51,718 bases of DNA, from positions 48,001 through 99,718 of the forward strand of contig JAJCYA010000035.1 in NCBI GenBank assembly GCA_029263095.1. The letters run 5' to 3'. Positions within the stretch are counted from its first letter, which is position 1, and each line of letters starts with the position of its first letter. The notes under the pieces are model-generated. The model was not told the DNA's origin and ran no database searches. It saw only the letters and a list, made by a program, of their open reading frames with translations. The translations under genes were made by a program, and so were the position numbers. Source of the stretch: Acidimicrobiia bacterium (GTDB taxonomy: Bacteria > Actinomycetota > Acidimicrobiia > Spongiisociales > UBA11373). Below are positions 9,340 to 17,229 of this stretch, one piece after another.

Positions 9340-9903
9340 TTACTCCTCGGCGTTCGTCTCCGCGCCCGCCTCCGACCCGCCCTTGTTGGGGCGGTTTCGA
9401 AGCGGCGCCATTTGCATCATCATGTTCCGACCCTCGAGCTTGGGGCCTGATTCGATCTCCCCGTGCTCCTTCACATCCTCGACGAGCCGCCGAAGTATCT
9501 TCTCCCCGAGCTCCGGGTGAGTGATCTCCCGACCCCGGAACATCAACGTGACCTTGACCTTGTCTCCCTCATCGAGGAACTGCACGGCTCGTCGCTTCTT
9601 GACCTCGTAGTCGTGATCATCGATCTTGGGGCGGAACTTCACCTCTTTGATGATCGTGCGGGTCTGCTTCTTGCGAGCCTCGCGTTGCCTGACCGACTGC
9701 TCGTACTTGTACTTGCCGTAGTCCATCAGCCGGCACACGGGAGGCCGCGCATCGGGCGCCACCTCCACAATGTCCATGCCGAGCTCATTGGCAAGCCACT
9801 TGGCCTCCTCAATGGACTTGACACCTATCTGCCCGCCGTCGGGAGCTACCAGTCGGACCTCCTTGGCCCTGATCTTGTCGTTGACCCTCGGTTCTTGTGC
9901 GAT
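9340..9903 (-). CDS. infC: translation initiation factor IF-3 (AUC start)
   Basis: IF-3 binds the 30S subunit, prevents premature 50S joining and checks start-codon fidelity. The protein shows the N-domain ([14 protein letters not shown]), the linker region with [17 protein letters not shown], and the C-domain ([18 protein letters not shown]). The first ATG in frame is at 9942, but it directly abuts a terminator U-tract and has no Shine-Dalgarno. AGGAGG at 9911-9916 stands seven bases before an ATC codon at 9901-9903. This matches the family habit of using AUU/AUC/AUA starts, by which IF-3 represses itself. Starting there gives 187 residues, a typical length. The start choice is inference from the RBS. 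Confidence 0.93.
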   Translation of the reverse strand: MAQEPRVNDKIRAKEVRLVAPDGGQIGVKSIEEAKWLANELGMDIVEVAPDARPPVCRLMDYGKYKYEQSVRQREARKKQTRTIIKEVKFRPKIDDHDYEVKKRRAVQFLDEGDKVKVTLMFRGREITHPELGEKILRRLVEDVKEHGEIESGPKLEGRNMMMQMAPLRNRPNKGGSEAGAETNAEE

Positions 9904-9909
9904 CGATCG

Positions 9910-9916
9910 ACCTCCT
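9910..9916 (-). promoter_or_regulatory. ribosome binding site fixing the infC ATC start
   Basis: AGGAGGT reads on the minus strand seven bases upstream of the ATC codon at 9901-9903. It lies inside the frame if the ATG at 9942 were used, so its strength and spacing argue for initiation at ATC. Confidence 0.75.
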
Positions 9917-9943
9917 GTGTCGATGGCTGCGTCGTCAGGCATG

Positions 9944-9970
9944 AAAAAGACGGCAGCGATGCTGCCGTCT
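9944..9970 (-). terminator. attenuator-like intrinsic terminator in the infC leader
   Basis: On the minus strand AGACGGCAGC pairs perfectly with GCTGCCGTCT around a three-base ATC loop, and is followed by a run of five U. This is a textbook Rho-independent terminator placed between the infC promoter and the infC start. No gene on that strand ends here, so it most likely works as a transcription attenuator. In Bacillus subtilis the infC-rpmI-rplT operon is controlled by L20-dependent attenuation; the same logic here is an inference. Confidence 0.8.
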
Positions 9971-10091
9971 CCGCTCCATGACCGCGTTCTACGGCGACCT
10001 GGTGTGGTGACCTCGGCTCATCGAGCCAGCAGACGAAACGCCCCTGGGTGAGATGGCTGGGTGGGAAGCAGCGCCTCCGCTTGTTCTCTCA

Positions 10092-10120
10092 ATTGTACCG
10101 AGGGAGGGTAAAGGTGCGAA
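10092..10120 (-). promoter_or_regulatory. probable sigma-70-type promoter of infC-rpmI-rplT
   Basis: TTCGCA and TACAAT read on the minus strand with a 17-base spacer, matching the vegetative consensus at 4/6 and 5/6 positions. Transcription from about 10085 would give a leader of roughly 115 bases ending in the terminator hairpin at 9944-9970, then infC. Confidence 0.55.
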
Positions 10121-10198
10121 TCCGCGGAGTCAATGTCACTCCAGCTTCGCGGCCACACAAACCCCCCTAGAAGCTCCGCAGACCGGGACTCAGGCCCG

Positions 10199-10226
10199 TC
10201 AAGACTGCCGCCGAGCCGACCGATAA
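10199..10226 (+). promoter_or_regulatory. sigma-28-like promoter of the sensor kinase gene
   Basis: TCAA, 16 bases, then ACCGATAA resemble the FliA/WhiG-family consensus (TAAA, 15-16 bases, GCCGATAA), with one mismatch in each box. The predicted transcript would start about 20 bases before the GTG start codon, leaving room only for the Shine-Dalgarno. The same spacing recurs before pilA. Confidence 0.5.
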
Positions 10227-10253
10227 CGACCTCTACGGTGTAGGAAGGATCTG

Positions 10254-12011
10254 GTGGCACCCGATCTAAACAGAAACTGGATGTGGGCCTTCTGGGCCCT
10301 GGTGGCCGGAGCCACCATCGGCCTCGTCGCGACCAATACCGAACCGATCGTGGCAGCGCTCGTCGCTGCTGTCACCATCGCCTTCGGGTTGGGTCGAGCG
10401 CGGGCCTCGCGAGCAGCGACTCGGCGCGGGTCGAGCGTGGCCGTTGCTCACCTCTCTCATGAGCTCCGGACGCCCCTCACTTCTGTTCTGGGGCTGATGG
10501 ACGTGCTGGAAGACCAGACCGTTCCGCTCGAACCAGGTGAAATGGAGGAACTCATCGGTCTGGCTCATGGCGAAGCGATGCACATGAGCCATGTAGTGAG
10601 CAACCTGATTGCGTCCACTCGTGTCGACCGGGGTCTGCTCGAGCCCGACCCCGAACCTCTCGACCCGATATCACTCGTCGAGCAGGCACTACAGCGGATG
10701 CCGACAGTCGAGAAGCGGACGTACGTGTCCCGCCAGGCCGCCATGCCGGCCTACGCAGACCCTGCGCTTGTCCTGCAGATCCTGCTCAATCTGTTCCAGA
10801 ACATCGAGCGGTACGCCCCCGATGGCGAGGTCGCAATCGGCTGCGCGATCGAGCAGGACGAGGTCGTGCTCAGCATCTCAGACGATGGTCCTGGGATCAG
10901 CCGCTCGACCGTCTTCAAGGTCGGGAAGAGCCGCGTTGGTCTCGGATTGGGCCTCTCTCTGAGTCGTACATTGGCCCGCCTCATGGGGGGTGATCTGCGA
11001 ATCGCCAAACCGAGACGCAAGGGTGCCACCCTCCAGCTACTGCTCCCGCACAGCACCCAGATCCCCTCGTCGTCCGACCCGGTGCCGCGGGTGGCTGATC
11101 GTTCGGTCGCTCTCTCCCCTAGGGCGCGTCTGCTCGTAGACATGACGGATGCTCTCTCCGATCGTTCTCTCGACCGAGTTGTCATGGGCCTGCACAAGCT
11201 GTGCGTCGAGATGCTCGGTGCCCGCTCCGCGATCCTGGCGATTCCGACCTCCTCCGGCAGTTTCGAACGTGTCGGGTCGTTTGGCGGTACCCACGAAGCC
11301 CCGCTCGAACGACGTCTCCTCCACGCCACCATGGCTGCGGCGCAACCGATGATCTGTAGCGACCTTGCGGCAGAGGGGCATCAGACCATGGCGATGGAAC
11401 TGGACAGCGACGCGGCTCTCTCAATCCCTGTTCTAGACGATGAGGTGCCGGTCGGAGTGTTCCTGATCGGGTGGGCTACGCCACAGGACCTGCCTGGGGA
11501 GCAAGGGCGCGTCGTCGCCGCGGCCCTTGCCCAACTGGCTGCATTTGCGATCGATCGCAGCGCGTTGGTTGAGGATGCGGCCTTCGAACGCGAGCTTCGA
11601 TCGAGTGTGATGGAATCGCTTCCACTTGCCATCTCGGTGTTCGCCGGTGATCCACCCCGGGTGATCGACTGGAACCGCCGCGAGCGGGAAATGCTTGGGA
11701 TCCTCGACGACTCGATGCGTCCTTCCGATTTGGCGACAAGCCAGGAGCTGTTCGATGTCCGTTTCGCCGACGGGACACCTCTCAACGTCGACACCGCGCC
11801 CGTCACCGAGGCCATCCGCACCGGACGCTCCACCGGTCCCTTCCTGCTGAGGATTCGGCGCTCCGACGGATCCGAGACGACCACCCGCACCTACTGCGCC
11901 CCGTTCTTCGATCACGTCGGGAACGTCATCGGCGCGGTTGTGACATCTGAAGAGCTCGATGCCGCAGCGTCATCCAACGCCATCGCAGATCCCGAGCGCC
12001 GTACCGCCTAG
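10254..12011 (+). CDS. sensor histidine kinase with C-terminal GAF and PAS domains
   Basis: Two N-terminal hydrophobic segments (about residues 9-48) anchor the protein with almost no extracellular loop. The HisKA box HLSHELRTPLTS has phospho-acceptor His69. The ATPase domain shows N183 in the N box, DDGPGI (210-215) and GLGLGLS (229-235). Unusually, the kinase core comes first and is followed by a GAF domain (about 288-430) and a PAS domain (about 446-560, with VIDWNRREREMLG). The ORF starts with GTG at 10254 preceded by GGAAGG. No response regulator gene is adjacent. It is one of only three clear plus-strand genes, and its ligand and partner cannot be told from sequence. Confidence 0.9.
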   Translation: MAPDLNRNWMWAFWALVAGATIGLVATNTEPIVAALVAAVTIAFGLGRARASRAATRRGSSVAVAHLSHELRTPLTSVLGLMDVLEDQTVPLEPGEMEELIGLAHGEAMHMSHVVSNLIASTRVDRGLLEPDPEPLDPISLVEQALQRMPTVEKRTYVSRQAAMPAYADPALVLQILLNLFQNIERYAPDGEVAIGCAIEQDEVVLSISDDGPGISRSTVFKVGKSRVGLGLGLSLSRTLARLMGGDLRIAKPRRKGATLQLLLPHSTQIPSSSDPVPRVADRSVALSPRARLLVDMTDALSDRSLDRVVMGLHKLCVEMLGARSAILAIPTSSGSFERVGSFGGTHEAPLERRLLHATMAAAQPMICSDLAAEGHQTMAMELDSDAALSIPVLDDEVPVGVFLIGWATPQDLPGEQGRVVAAALAQLAAFAIDRSALVEDAAFERELRSSVMESLPLAISVFAGDPPRVIDWNRREREMLGILDDSMRPSDLATSQELFDVRFADGTPLNVDTAPVTEAIRTGRSTGPFLLRIRRSDGSETTTRTYCAPFFDHVGNVIGAVVTSEELDAAASSNAIADPERRTA

Positions 12012-12152
12012 ACCCGACCGGGCCTCGACAGCCAGGCAATGGGCGCAAATGACCTGAGCGCGCTCCCCTCGGCCACCGCTCGCGGGGGCGTCCGTATGTT
12101 GTCTCAGCGCTGGTCTGCGACCGATCGTCTACCAATGGCCGGCCGCAAGGCC

Positions 12153-12842
12153 TCAGCCCGTGAAACTGCAGCCCGTGCCATCCGGAAGGGCAACGTCATA
12201 GAGCGTGAACGAAGAGGAGTACTCACCAGTAATGACGAAGAAGTCGAGGCTCTCCTCATCGAATTGCACGTCGAAGGAGGTGATCACATCGGCGCCCGCA
12301 CCCTCAGGTGGCACCGGAAGTTCGCCCAGGACCGTGTTCACCATCGACGTCACTTCAGACAGCACGGCCGTTTCGATCACCGTGAGATCGAATGTGCATC
12401 CGCCGGAGGCGGGGTGAAACGTGCCTGTGACGTCGTACACGAGGGGACCGATCATTGTGGTCGTGTGCGAGATTCCGGTCGATCCGACGCCGGTCATCAC
12501 GACGGTGTATTCGGACTCGGTAGACCCGGCTATCTCGTTCGTCTGCCCCGGCTCCCCCACGAGACCATGAAAGGTGTTGAGAGTGAAGTCCGCAGTGAAT
12601 TCAAAGAGACCCAGCGGGACTTCGAGCGTGCGATCGATCTTGAGCATCGCCGAGCCGTTGCCCAGGCCGAGCACTGCTGCGGGCAGCTCGACCTCGTCGG
12701 GCAGCTCGATCGTCGTCGTTGGACCTGTAGAGCTCGTGGCTGCATCTGGAAGGGAGGCATCCGGGGACGCTCCCCGACCCACCGCCGCCCAGATACCAAG
12801 CAGAACCGCTGCGGCCGCCGCCACCCCCCCGACAACCTTCAT
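12153..12842 (-). CDS. secreted or membrane-anchored protein of unknown function
   Basis: I do not recognise this family. The 229-residue protein starts with a hydrophobic segment (about residues 3-21, MKVVGGVAAAAAVLLGIWAA) that is either an uncleaved anchor or a signal peptide. A short Ser/Thr/Pro-rich stretch follows (TSSTGPTTTIELP), then a beta-rich domain of about 175 residues with only two cysteines (in GGCTFDLTV and GTGCSFTG). A GGAGG lies about seven bases before the ATG. It converges with the sensor kinase gene and precedes no obvious operon partner. Its start, signal and codon use look genuine. It could be an envelope protein, but no function can be assigned. Confidence 0.8.
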   Translation of the reverse strand: MKVVGGVAAAAAVLLGIWAAVGRGASPDASLPDAATSSTGPTTTIELPDEVELPAAVLGLGNGSAMLKIDRTLEVPLGLFEFTADFTLNTFHGLVGEPGQTNEIAGSTESEYTVVMTGVGSTGISHTTTMIGPLVYDVTGTFHPASGGCTFDLTVIETAVLSEVTSMVNTVLGELPVPPEGAGADVITSFDVQFDEESLDFFVITGEYSSSFTLYDVALPDGTGCSFTG

Positions 12843-12979
12843 TGCAGCCTCCGTAGATCGGTCCCCTCACAAACGGATCACCACCAAGAGGACCCTACAC
12901 ACCGCCGACAGTGGCGACGCAAGTAACTCATCATCAATGTCACCAGCGGGACAGACGTCGTGATTGGTCGTTGTCGGGA

Positions 12980-13735
12980 TCAGTCAGTCACAATCGCGCT
13001 GGCGAGCTGTGTCATGAATTCTCTAATCTCCTCCAGCTCGACCAGATCCTCGATCGCGACGAAGAGCGCGATCGGCGGGTCGGTGTCAATCACGACCCAG
13101 AGGTCGTGGCGCCCCGCCAACTCACCTCCGATGAGCTCCTGCACCACCGACAACGCGTCGATTCCGCCTTCCGTTGCATACTCGACGTACTCGACCAGTG
13201 CTCGTTGGTCATCACTGTCTCTGAGAAACGCAAACCCGTGCGGGAAGGCGCGATCGGGATAGGCCTCAACGATGATCGGGTTTCCACTGCGACCCGGCTT
13301 TGAGACTTGTCGGCACGCGACATCCGCGGTGACACCGCCGCTTACGTTCCACGGATCAGGCACGAACAAGGTGAACCCGTACACATCGTTTCTGCAAGTC
13401 ACCGGCCCCCGCGTAGTGGTCGTGACGGGAACCGACGTCGTGGTGATGGGAACCGAGGGCGTGGTGATGGGAACCGAGGGCGTGGTGGTGGTAACCGTGG
13501 ATATCGTTTCGACACTGGTGCTCGACGCCGCGACCGTCGATGTGGATGCCGAGGCTGATTCGACCGGTGTGCCGTCAACCACTTCACCGGTACCACTGCC
13601 ACACGCCGCAGCCACCAGTCCAAAGCCGAAGACGAGCAGCCCGAAGGACCGCCGACGGCAAGAGCGAGTTGGGGAAACAGAGGCGCCAAAGAACAGACGT
13701 CTGAATAGGCCACCACTACCAGCGGTCTTCGTCAC
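12980..13735 (-). CDS. probable lipoprotein with Thr/Pro-rich linker, function unknown
   Basis: The signal sequence RRRSFGLLVFGFGLVAAAC ends in a lipobox (VAAAC), so the mature protein is probably lipid-anchored. A low-complexity Thr/Ser/Val/Pro spacer follows (repeats of PSVPITT), then a domain of about 145 residues starting at VTCRNDVYGFTLFVPDPWNV. I chose GTG at 13735 because GGAG stands seven bases upstream and it leaves a credible signal peptide; the longer frame from 13846 adds 37 unconvincing residues. The C-terminal domain (YGFTLFVPDPWNV, then IVEAYPDRAFPHG) resembles small surface domains found on actinobacterial lipoproteins, but I cannot name it. Confidence 0.8.
   Translation of the reverse strand: MTKTAGSGGLFRRLFFGASVSPTRSCRRRSFGLLVFGFGLVAAACGSGTGEVVDGTPVESASASTSTVAASSTSVETISTVTTTTPSVPITTPSVPITTTSVPVTTTTRGPVTCRNDVYGFTLFVPDPWNVSGGVTADVACRQVSKPGRSGNPIIVEAYPDRAFPHGFAFLRDSDDQRALVEYVEYATEGGIDALSVVQELIGGELAGRHDLWVVIDTDPPIALFVAIEDLVELEEIREFMTQLASAIVTD
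13440..13481. repeat. two perfect 21-bp tandem repeats in the lipoprotein linker
   Basis: The unit GTGGTGATGGGAACCGAGGGC occurs twice back to back, flanked by diverged copies. It encodes the seven-residue repeat PSVPITT on the minus strand. In-frame gain or loss of units would change linker length without breaking the gene. Confidence 0.85.
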
Positions 13736-13864
13736 AACACGACTCCGCCCTTCAGAGCCATCAATGCTATAGATATCGCTGGAGCCAGGCCCGACCTTCC
13801 AATGCAAAACGGTCGCGCCGAGGCGATCGCATCGCAATATCGACATCCTGCAAGCATCCGGTCC

Positions 13865-14566
13865 TTAGAACAGACGGCCCTGTGGTCCCGACCGCTCGAA
13901 TCGATCGACGCCGTTCCAGGCGATTCCGTCCATGAACACCCAGGATCGGCGATGGATCGGACTCGGACCACACCACTGCAATGCCGCGGTGTGGCGGGGG
14001 CCCGGATATCCCTTGTTCGAGTCGAATGACCAGTGTGGGTAATGATCAGCTTCGGCCCGCATCATCCGATCCCGAGTCACCTTGGCCAGGATCGAGGCTG
14101 CCGCGATCGATAAGCAGTGGACATCCCCTCTGACCAGGGTGCGAGTCTCGATCGTTTCGATGAAGTCCCACGGACCATCGACTAGAACGACGTCCGGCTC
14201 CAAACCAAGACCGTCGAGCGCTCGACGGGCCGCCAGTCGCTGCGCATCGGCCATGCCCAGGGCATCACACTCGCTCGCCGTCGCATGTCCTATCGCCCAG
14301 GTACGGCACCATCCCGCGATCCGGCCGAACATGGCCTCGCGCTCGTCTTCACTCAGCAGCTTCGAGTCTCGTACTTTGTAGACCCGTCGATCACGGGGGA
14401 TGACGGCTGCGCCAACGGTCAGCGGTCCCGCCCAGGCTCCGCGACCTACCTCGTCGACGCCCACAATGACATCTCTACCCGCATCCCACAGTTCCCGTTC
14501 GATTCTCGTCGAGGGAGCCGTGCCTTTGAGAGCACCGCGCAGTCTGGGAACGGTAGAAGCCGCCAC
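13865..14566 (-). CDS. rnhB: ribonuclease HII
   Basis: Cleaves RNA in RNA/DNA hybrids and starts removal of single ribonucleotides from DNA. The signature GVDEVGRGAWAGP places the catalytic Asp38 and Glu39 in a DExGRG motif. Further conserved segments are VRDSKLLS, SIAAASILAKVTRDRMM and FDSNKGYPGPRHTAAL. The length of 233 residues is normal. It is the distal gene of the rpe-REC/GGDDF-ribD-ribA-rnhB string, ten bases after ribA. Confidence 0.97.
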   Translation of the reverse strand: MAASTVPRLRGALKGTAPSTRIERELWDAGRDVIVGVDEVGRGAWAGPLTVGAAVIPRDRRVYKVRDSKLLSEDEREAMFGRIAGWCRTWAIGHATASECDALGMADAQRLAARRALDGLGLEPDVVLVDGPWDFIETIETRTLVRGDVHCLSIAAASILAKVTRDRMMRAEADHYPHWSFDSNKGYPGPRHTAALQWCGPSPIHRRSWVFMDGIAWNGVDRFERSGPQGRLF

Positions 14567-14575
14567 CCGCCGACC

Positions 14576-15190
14576 TTAGGCCTCCTCGATCTCCAGCAGG
14601 TGGCCCAACTTTGTCGCCTTCGTGGCGAGGTAGCCGCGATTGTGGTCGGTGGGGTCGGTCACGAGCGCTACCAGGTCCCTGACCTGCACGCCGTGTTCCT
14701 CCAATCCGGCGCGCTTGGCTGGATTGTTGGTGAGTAGTCGAATCGATCGGATTTCGAGCGCATCGAGGACCGCCGCGGCGCCCTCGTAGTCGCGAGCGTC
14801 TGCGGCAAACCCCAACTGCTCATTCGCTTCCACCGTGTCGAGCCCCTCGTCCTGGAGGGCGTACGCATCGAGCTTTCGCATCAAGCCGATACCGCGCCCC
14901 TCATGACCTCTCGAATAGAGGACCACTCCCACTCCTTCACGTGCCACCGCCCCAAGAGCAGTCCTCAACTGAAGGCCGCAATCGCATCGCAATGACCCGA
15001 GCGCATCACCGGTCAGACACTCCGAGTGGACGCGGACGAGCACGCCTTCGCGACCGGCAACATCTCCGTGGACGAGGGCGATATGTTGGGTCTCGTCCTC
15101 TCCCATTTCGAATCCGATCGCGTTGAAATCACCGAACTCCGTAGGGATCCGGGCCTCTGCCCTGCGAATCAGGGGCCCCTCCCCCGTCAT
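14576..15190 (-). CDS. ribA: GTP cyclohydrolase II
   Basis: First step of riboflavin synthesis: GTP to diaminoribosylamino-pyrimidinone phosphate, formate and pyrophosphate. Zinc ligands are Cys58, Cys69 and Cys71 in ECLTGDALGSLRCDCG. The catalytic and GTP-binding segment YSRGHEGRGIGLMRKL is intact. At 204 residues it is a stand-alone enzyme; many bacteria fuse it to DHBP synthase (RibBA), which is not in this window. The ATG overlaps the ribD stop by four bases (ATGA). Confidence 0.96.
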   Translation of the reverse strand: MTGEGPLIRRAEARIPTEFGDFNAIGFEMGEDETQHIALVHGDVAGREGVLVRVHSECLTGDALGSLRCDCGLQLRTALGAVAREGVGVVLYSRGHEGRGIGLMRKLDAYALQDEGLDTVEANEQLGFAADARDYEGAAAVLDALEIRSIRLLTNNPAKRAGLEEHGVQVRDLVALVTDPTDHNRGYLATKATKLGHLLEIEEA

Positions 15191-16239
15191 GCGGACCTCC
15201 TCGCCACCACTCGAATATCTGGTCCGAGCGAACGAACGTCGATGACCTCGACGCGGCGTTCGTCGCCAATCGTGGCGAACAAGTCAGCAAAGGCGGGCCG
15301 CCCCGTTCCGCCGGCGATAGCGCCAGCCAAATAGAGCACATAGCGATCAACGAGACCGGCTGACTCGAATCCGGCGGCCAAACCGGCACCGCCCTCCACC
15401 AGCAGATCCACGATCCCTCTCTTGCCGAGATCGGCCACTGCGCCATCTAGATCGACTCGGCGTTCGTCGCCCAGAACCGTGACCTCCCCTGGAAGCTCCA
15501 CCGGGAAGGCTGCGTAGACGATCGGGTCCCGAGAGAACACGGTCGCAGCTGGATTCAGCGGTCGTACCCCGGCGACAACGACCGGTCGCGGTTGGTTGCC
15601 CGAGAATCCGTCCAACCGCACTGTGAGTCGAGGATCGTCGGCAAGAACCGTCCCTGCCCCAACCATCACTGCGTCAGACCTGCTCCGCAGCACGTGAGAG
15701 TTGGTTCGCGCTTGCTGTGAGGTGATCCATTGCGATGTGCCGTCGGCCGCCGCGGTCTGCCCGTCCAAGGTCATCGCCAGTTTGAGCGTCACAAAGGGGC
15801 GTCCGGTACGGCGGTGATGGAAGTAGCCGGGGTCGATCGCCTCCGCTCCATCGGGATTGGGACCCATCTCGACCTCGATACCGGCCCGGCGCAGTGCAGC
15901 TATTCCTGTCCCGGAGACCCGTTGATCGGGATCGCCGACGCCGACCACGACCCGAGCAACACCCGCGGCGATCAGGGCATCGGTGCACGGTGGCGTGGTG
16001 CCCTCGTGGTTGCAGGGCTCCAATGTGACGAGGACGGTGGCGCCGGCTGCCCTCCCCCCGGCATCCACCAGGGCGGTGATCTCGGCGTGAGGCTTGCCTG
16101 CCGCGACATGGACCCCTCTGCCGACGACCTCGCCCTCGGGTGCGACGACCAGGGCACCCACCCGCGGATTCGGGTGCGGGTGCTGGGAGCGCGCCAGGTC
16201 GGCGGCTTGTGCCATGAGGTCGGGGATATTCAGATCCAT
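15187..16239 (-). CDS. ribD: bifunctional riboflavin biosynthesis deaminase/reductase
   Basis: Carries out the second and third steps of riboflavin synthesis: deamination of the pyrimidine and NADPH reduction of the ribosyl side chain. The N-terminal deaminase domain has the zinc site H51-A-E53 and PCNHEGTTPPC (75-85). The C-terminal reductase domain (about residues 145-350) includes RPFVTLKLAMTLDGQTAA and DLLVEGGAGLAAGF. GGAG stands seven bases before the ATG. No FMN riboswitch is visible in the 60-base gap upstream. Confidence 0.97.
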   Translation of the reverse strand: MDLNIPDLMAQAADLARSQHPHPNPRVGALVVAPEGEVVGRGVHVAAGKPHAEITALVDAGGRAAGATVLVTLEPCNHEGTTPPCTDALIAAGVARVVVGVGDPDQRVSGTGIAALRRAGIEVEMGPNPDGAEAIDPGYFHHRRTGRPFVTLKLAMTLDGQTAAADGTSQWITSQQARTNSHVLRSRSDAVMVGAGTVLADDPRLTVRLDGFSGNQPRPVVVAGVRPLNPAATVFSRDPIVYAAFPVELPGEVTVLGDERRVDLDGAVADLGKRGIVDLLVEGGAGLAAGFESAGLVDRYVLYLAGAIAGGTGRPAFADLFATIGDERRVEVIDVRSLGPDIRVVARRSA

Positions 16240-16299
16240 TTGCGTTCTCCGACGCGATGCCAGAGCGGGAGTCTATGCGGCGCCGCTCCCCAAACCGGA

Positions 16300-17229
16300 T
16301 CAGCCGGTGCGGCGGTCGATCTTGTAGGAGGATCCAGCCTCCGACTTGGCGTGCTCCTTCATCTCTGAGGCCACGGCACTGGCCTCCCACTCCGTGGTGA
16401 AACTGCGTCGCCTGTTGGTCGCCACACCCAGTGAGAACGAGACGATCGGAAAGCTGTGACGCTCGCCGCGACGATCGATGACCTCGACATGTCCCTTGAG
16501 CGCGTCGTGGGCGTCGTAGAAGTCGAGGATGCCATCGTCGAACCGCTCCACGACGTCCTTGCAGAAGGCTTCGGCGAAATCAGGGTCCATGACCATGATG
16601 AAGTCGTCGCCGCCGACGTGTCCGATAAAGGATGTCGGATCCCCCACGGCGCTCGCCGCTTCAAGCAACGTGTTGGCGGTGAACTTGATGACGTTGTCGC
16701 CCCGCATAAAGCCGTAGTGATCGTTAAAGGCTTTGAAGTTGTCCAGGTCGCCGTAGACCACCGCCACTGGACCGCCGGCGTTGATTCGCCGCTCCAACTC
16801 CTCGGCGATCCGAAAGTTTCCCGGCAGACCGGTCAGTGGCGACAGATCGCGCATCGCCTTGGAGCGGCGCAGCACTGCGCGAACCCTGGCGAGAAGTTCA
16901 TCGATGGCGAAGGGCTTTGTGATGTAGTCGTCGGCACCCGCATCGAGTCCCCGGACGATGTCGGTCACTCGGGACTCGGTGGTCAGCAACACGAGCGGCA
17001 CATTGGCTGTAGACGGATTCGTCTGGAATTGGGTGAGCACCTCGAATCCGGCCCCGTCATCGAGGGCGAGATCCAGCAGAAAGAGGTCCGGCGGATGCTC
17101 GATGCCCGCCGCTAAACCTTCCTCGGCGGTGGTCGCGCTCTTGGTGGTAAAGCCCTCGAGCTCGAGGTTCGTCGAGACGTATTGGACGACATCCGGATCG
17201 TCGTCGATCAGCAGGATATGCTCGCTCAT
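16300..17229 (-). CDS. response regulator with REC and degenerate GGDEF (GGDDF) domain
   Basis: The N-terminal receiver domain has the acidic pocket D9-D11, phospho-acceptor D53, T83/T84 and K105 in ITKPF. The C-terminal half is a GGDEF fold with GDLDNFKAFND (D161, N164) and signature GGDDF at 206-210, where the usual Glu is Asp and the preceding Arg is missing. No RxxD inhibitory site is seen five residues upstream. It may be a diguanylate cyclase with a relaxed motif, or a c-di-GMP or GTP-binding pseudo-enzyme. Its ATG overlaps the rpe stop (ATGA), so it is co-translated with metabolic genes; no kinase is adjacent. Confidence 0.9.
   Translation of the reverse strand: MSEHILLIDDDPDVVQYVSTNLELEGFTTKSATTAEEGLAAGIEHPPDLFLLDLALDDGAGFEVLTQFQTNPSTANVPLVLLTTESRVTDIVRGLDAGADDYITKPFAIDELLARVRAVLRRSKAMRDLSPLTGLPGNFRIAEELERRINAGGPVAVVYGDLDNFKAFNDHYGFMRGDNVIKFTANTLLEAASAVGDPTSFIGHVGGDDFIMVMDPDFAEAFCKDVVERFDDGILDFYDAHDALKGHVEVIDRRGERHSFPIVSFSLGVATNRRRSFTTEWEASAVASEMKEHAKSEAGSSYKIDRRTG

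Larger units (their letters stand above)
9971..10253. other. divergent control region between infC and the sensor kinase gene
   Basis: This intergenic stretch (about 350 bases counting from the infC ATC start) holds the infC promoter and leader on the minus strand and a sigma-28-like promoter for the sensor kinase on the plus strand. An 80-codon minus-strand frame (10018-10260) crosses both and looks non-coding. I see no tRNA or small RNA gene. Confidence 0.6.

Noticed and set aside
10018-10260. 80-codon minus-strand frame upstream of infC as a leader peptide or small gene
   Set aside because: No Shine-Dalgarno or domain, it spans both divergent promoters, and its start lies upstream of the predicted infC transcript start.
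16240-16299. FMN riboswitch upstream of ribD
   Set aside because: The gap is only 60 bases and lacks the conserved RFN element segments.
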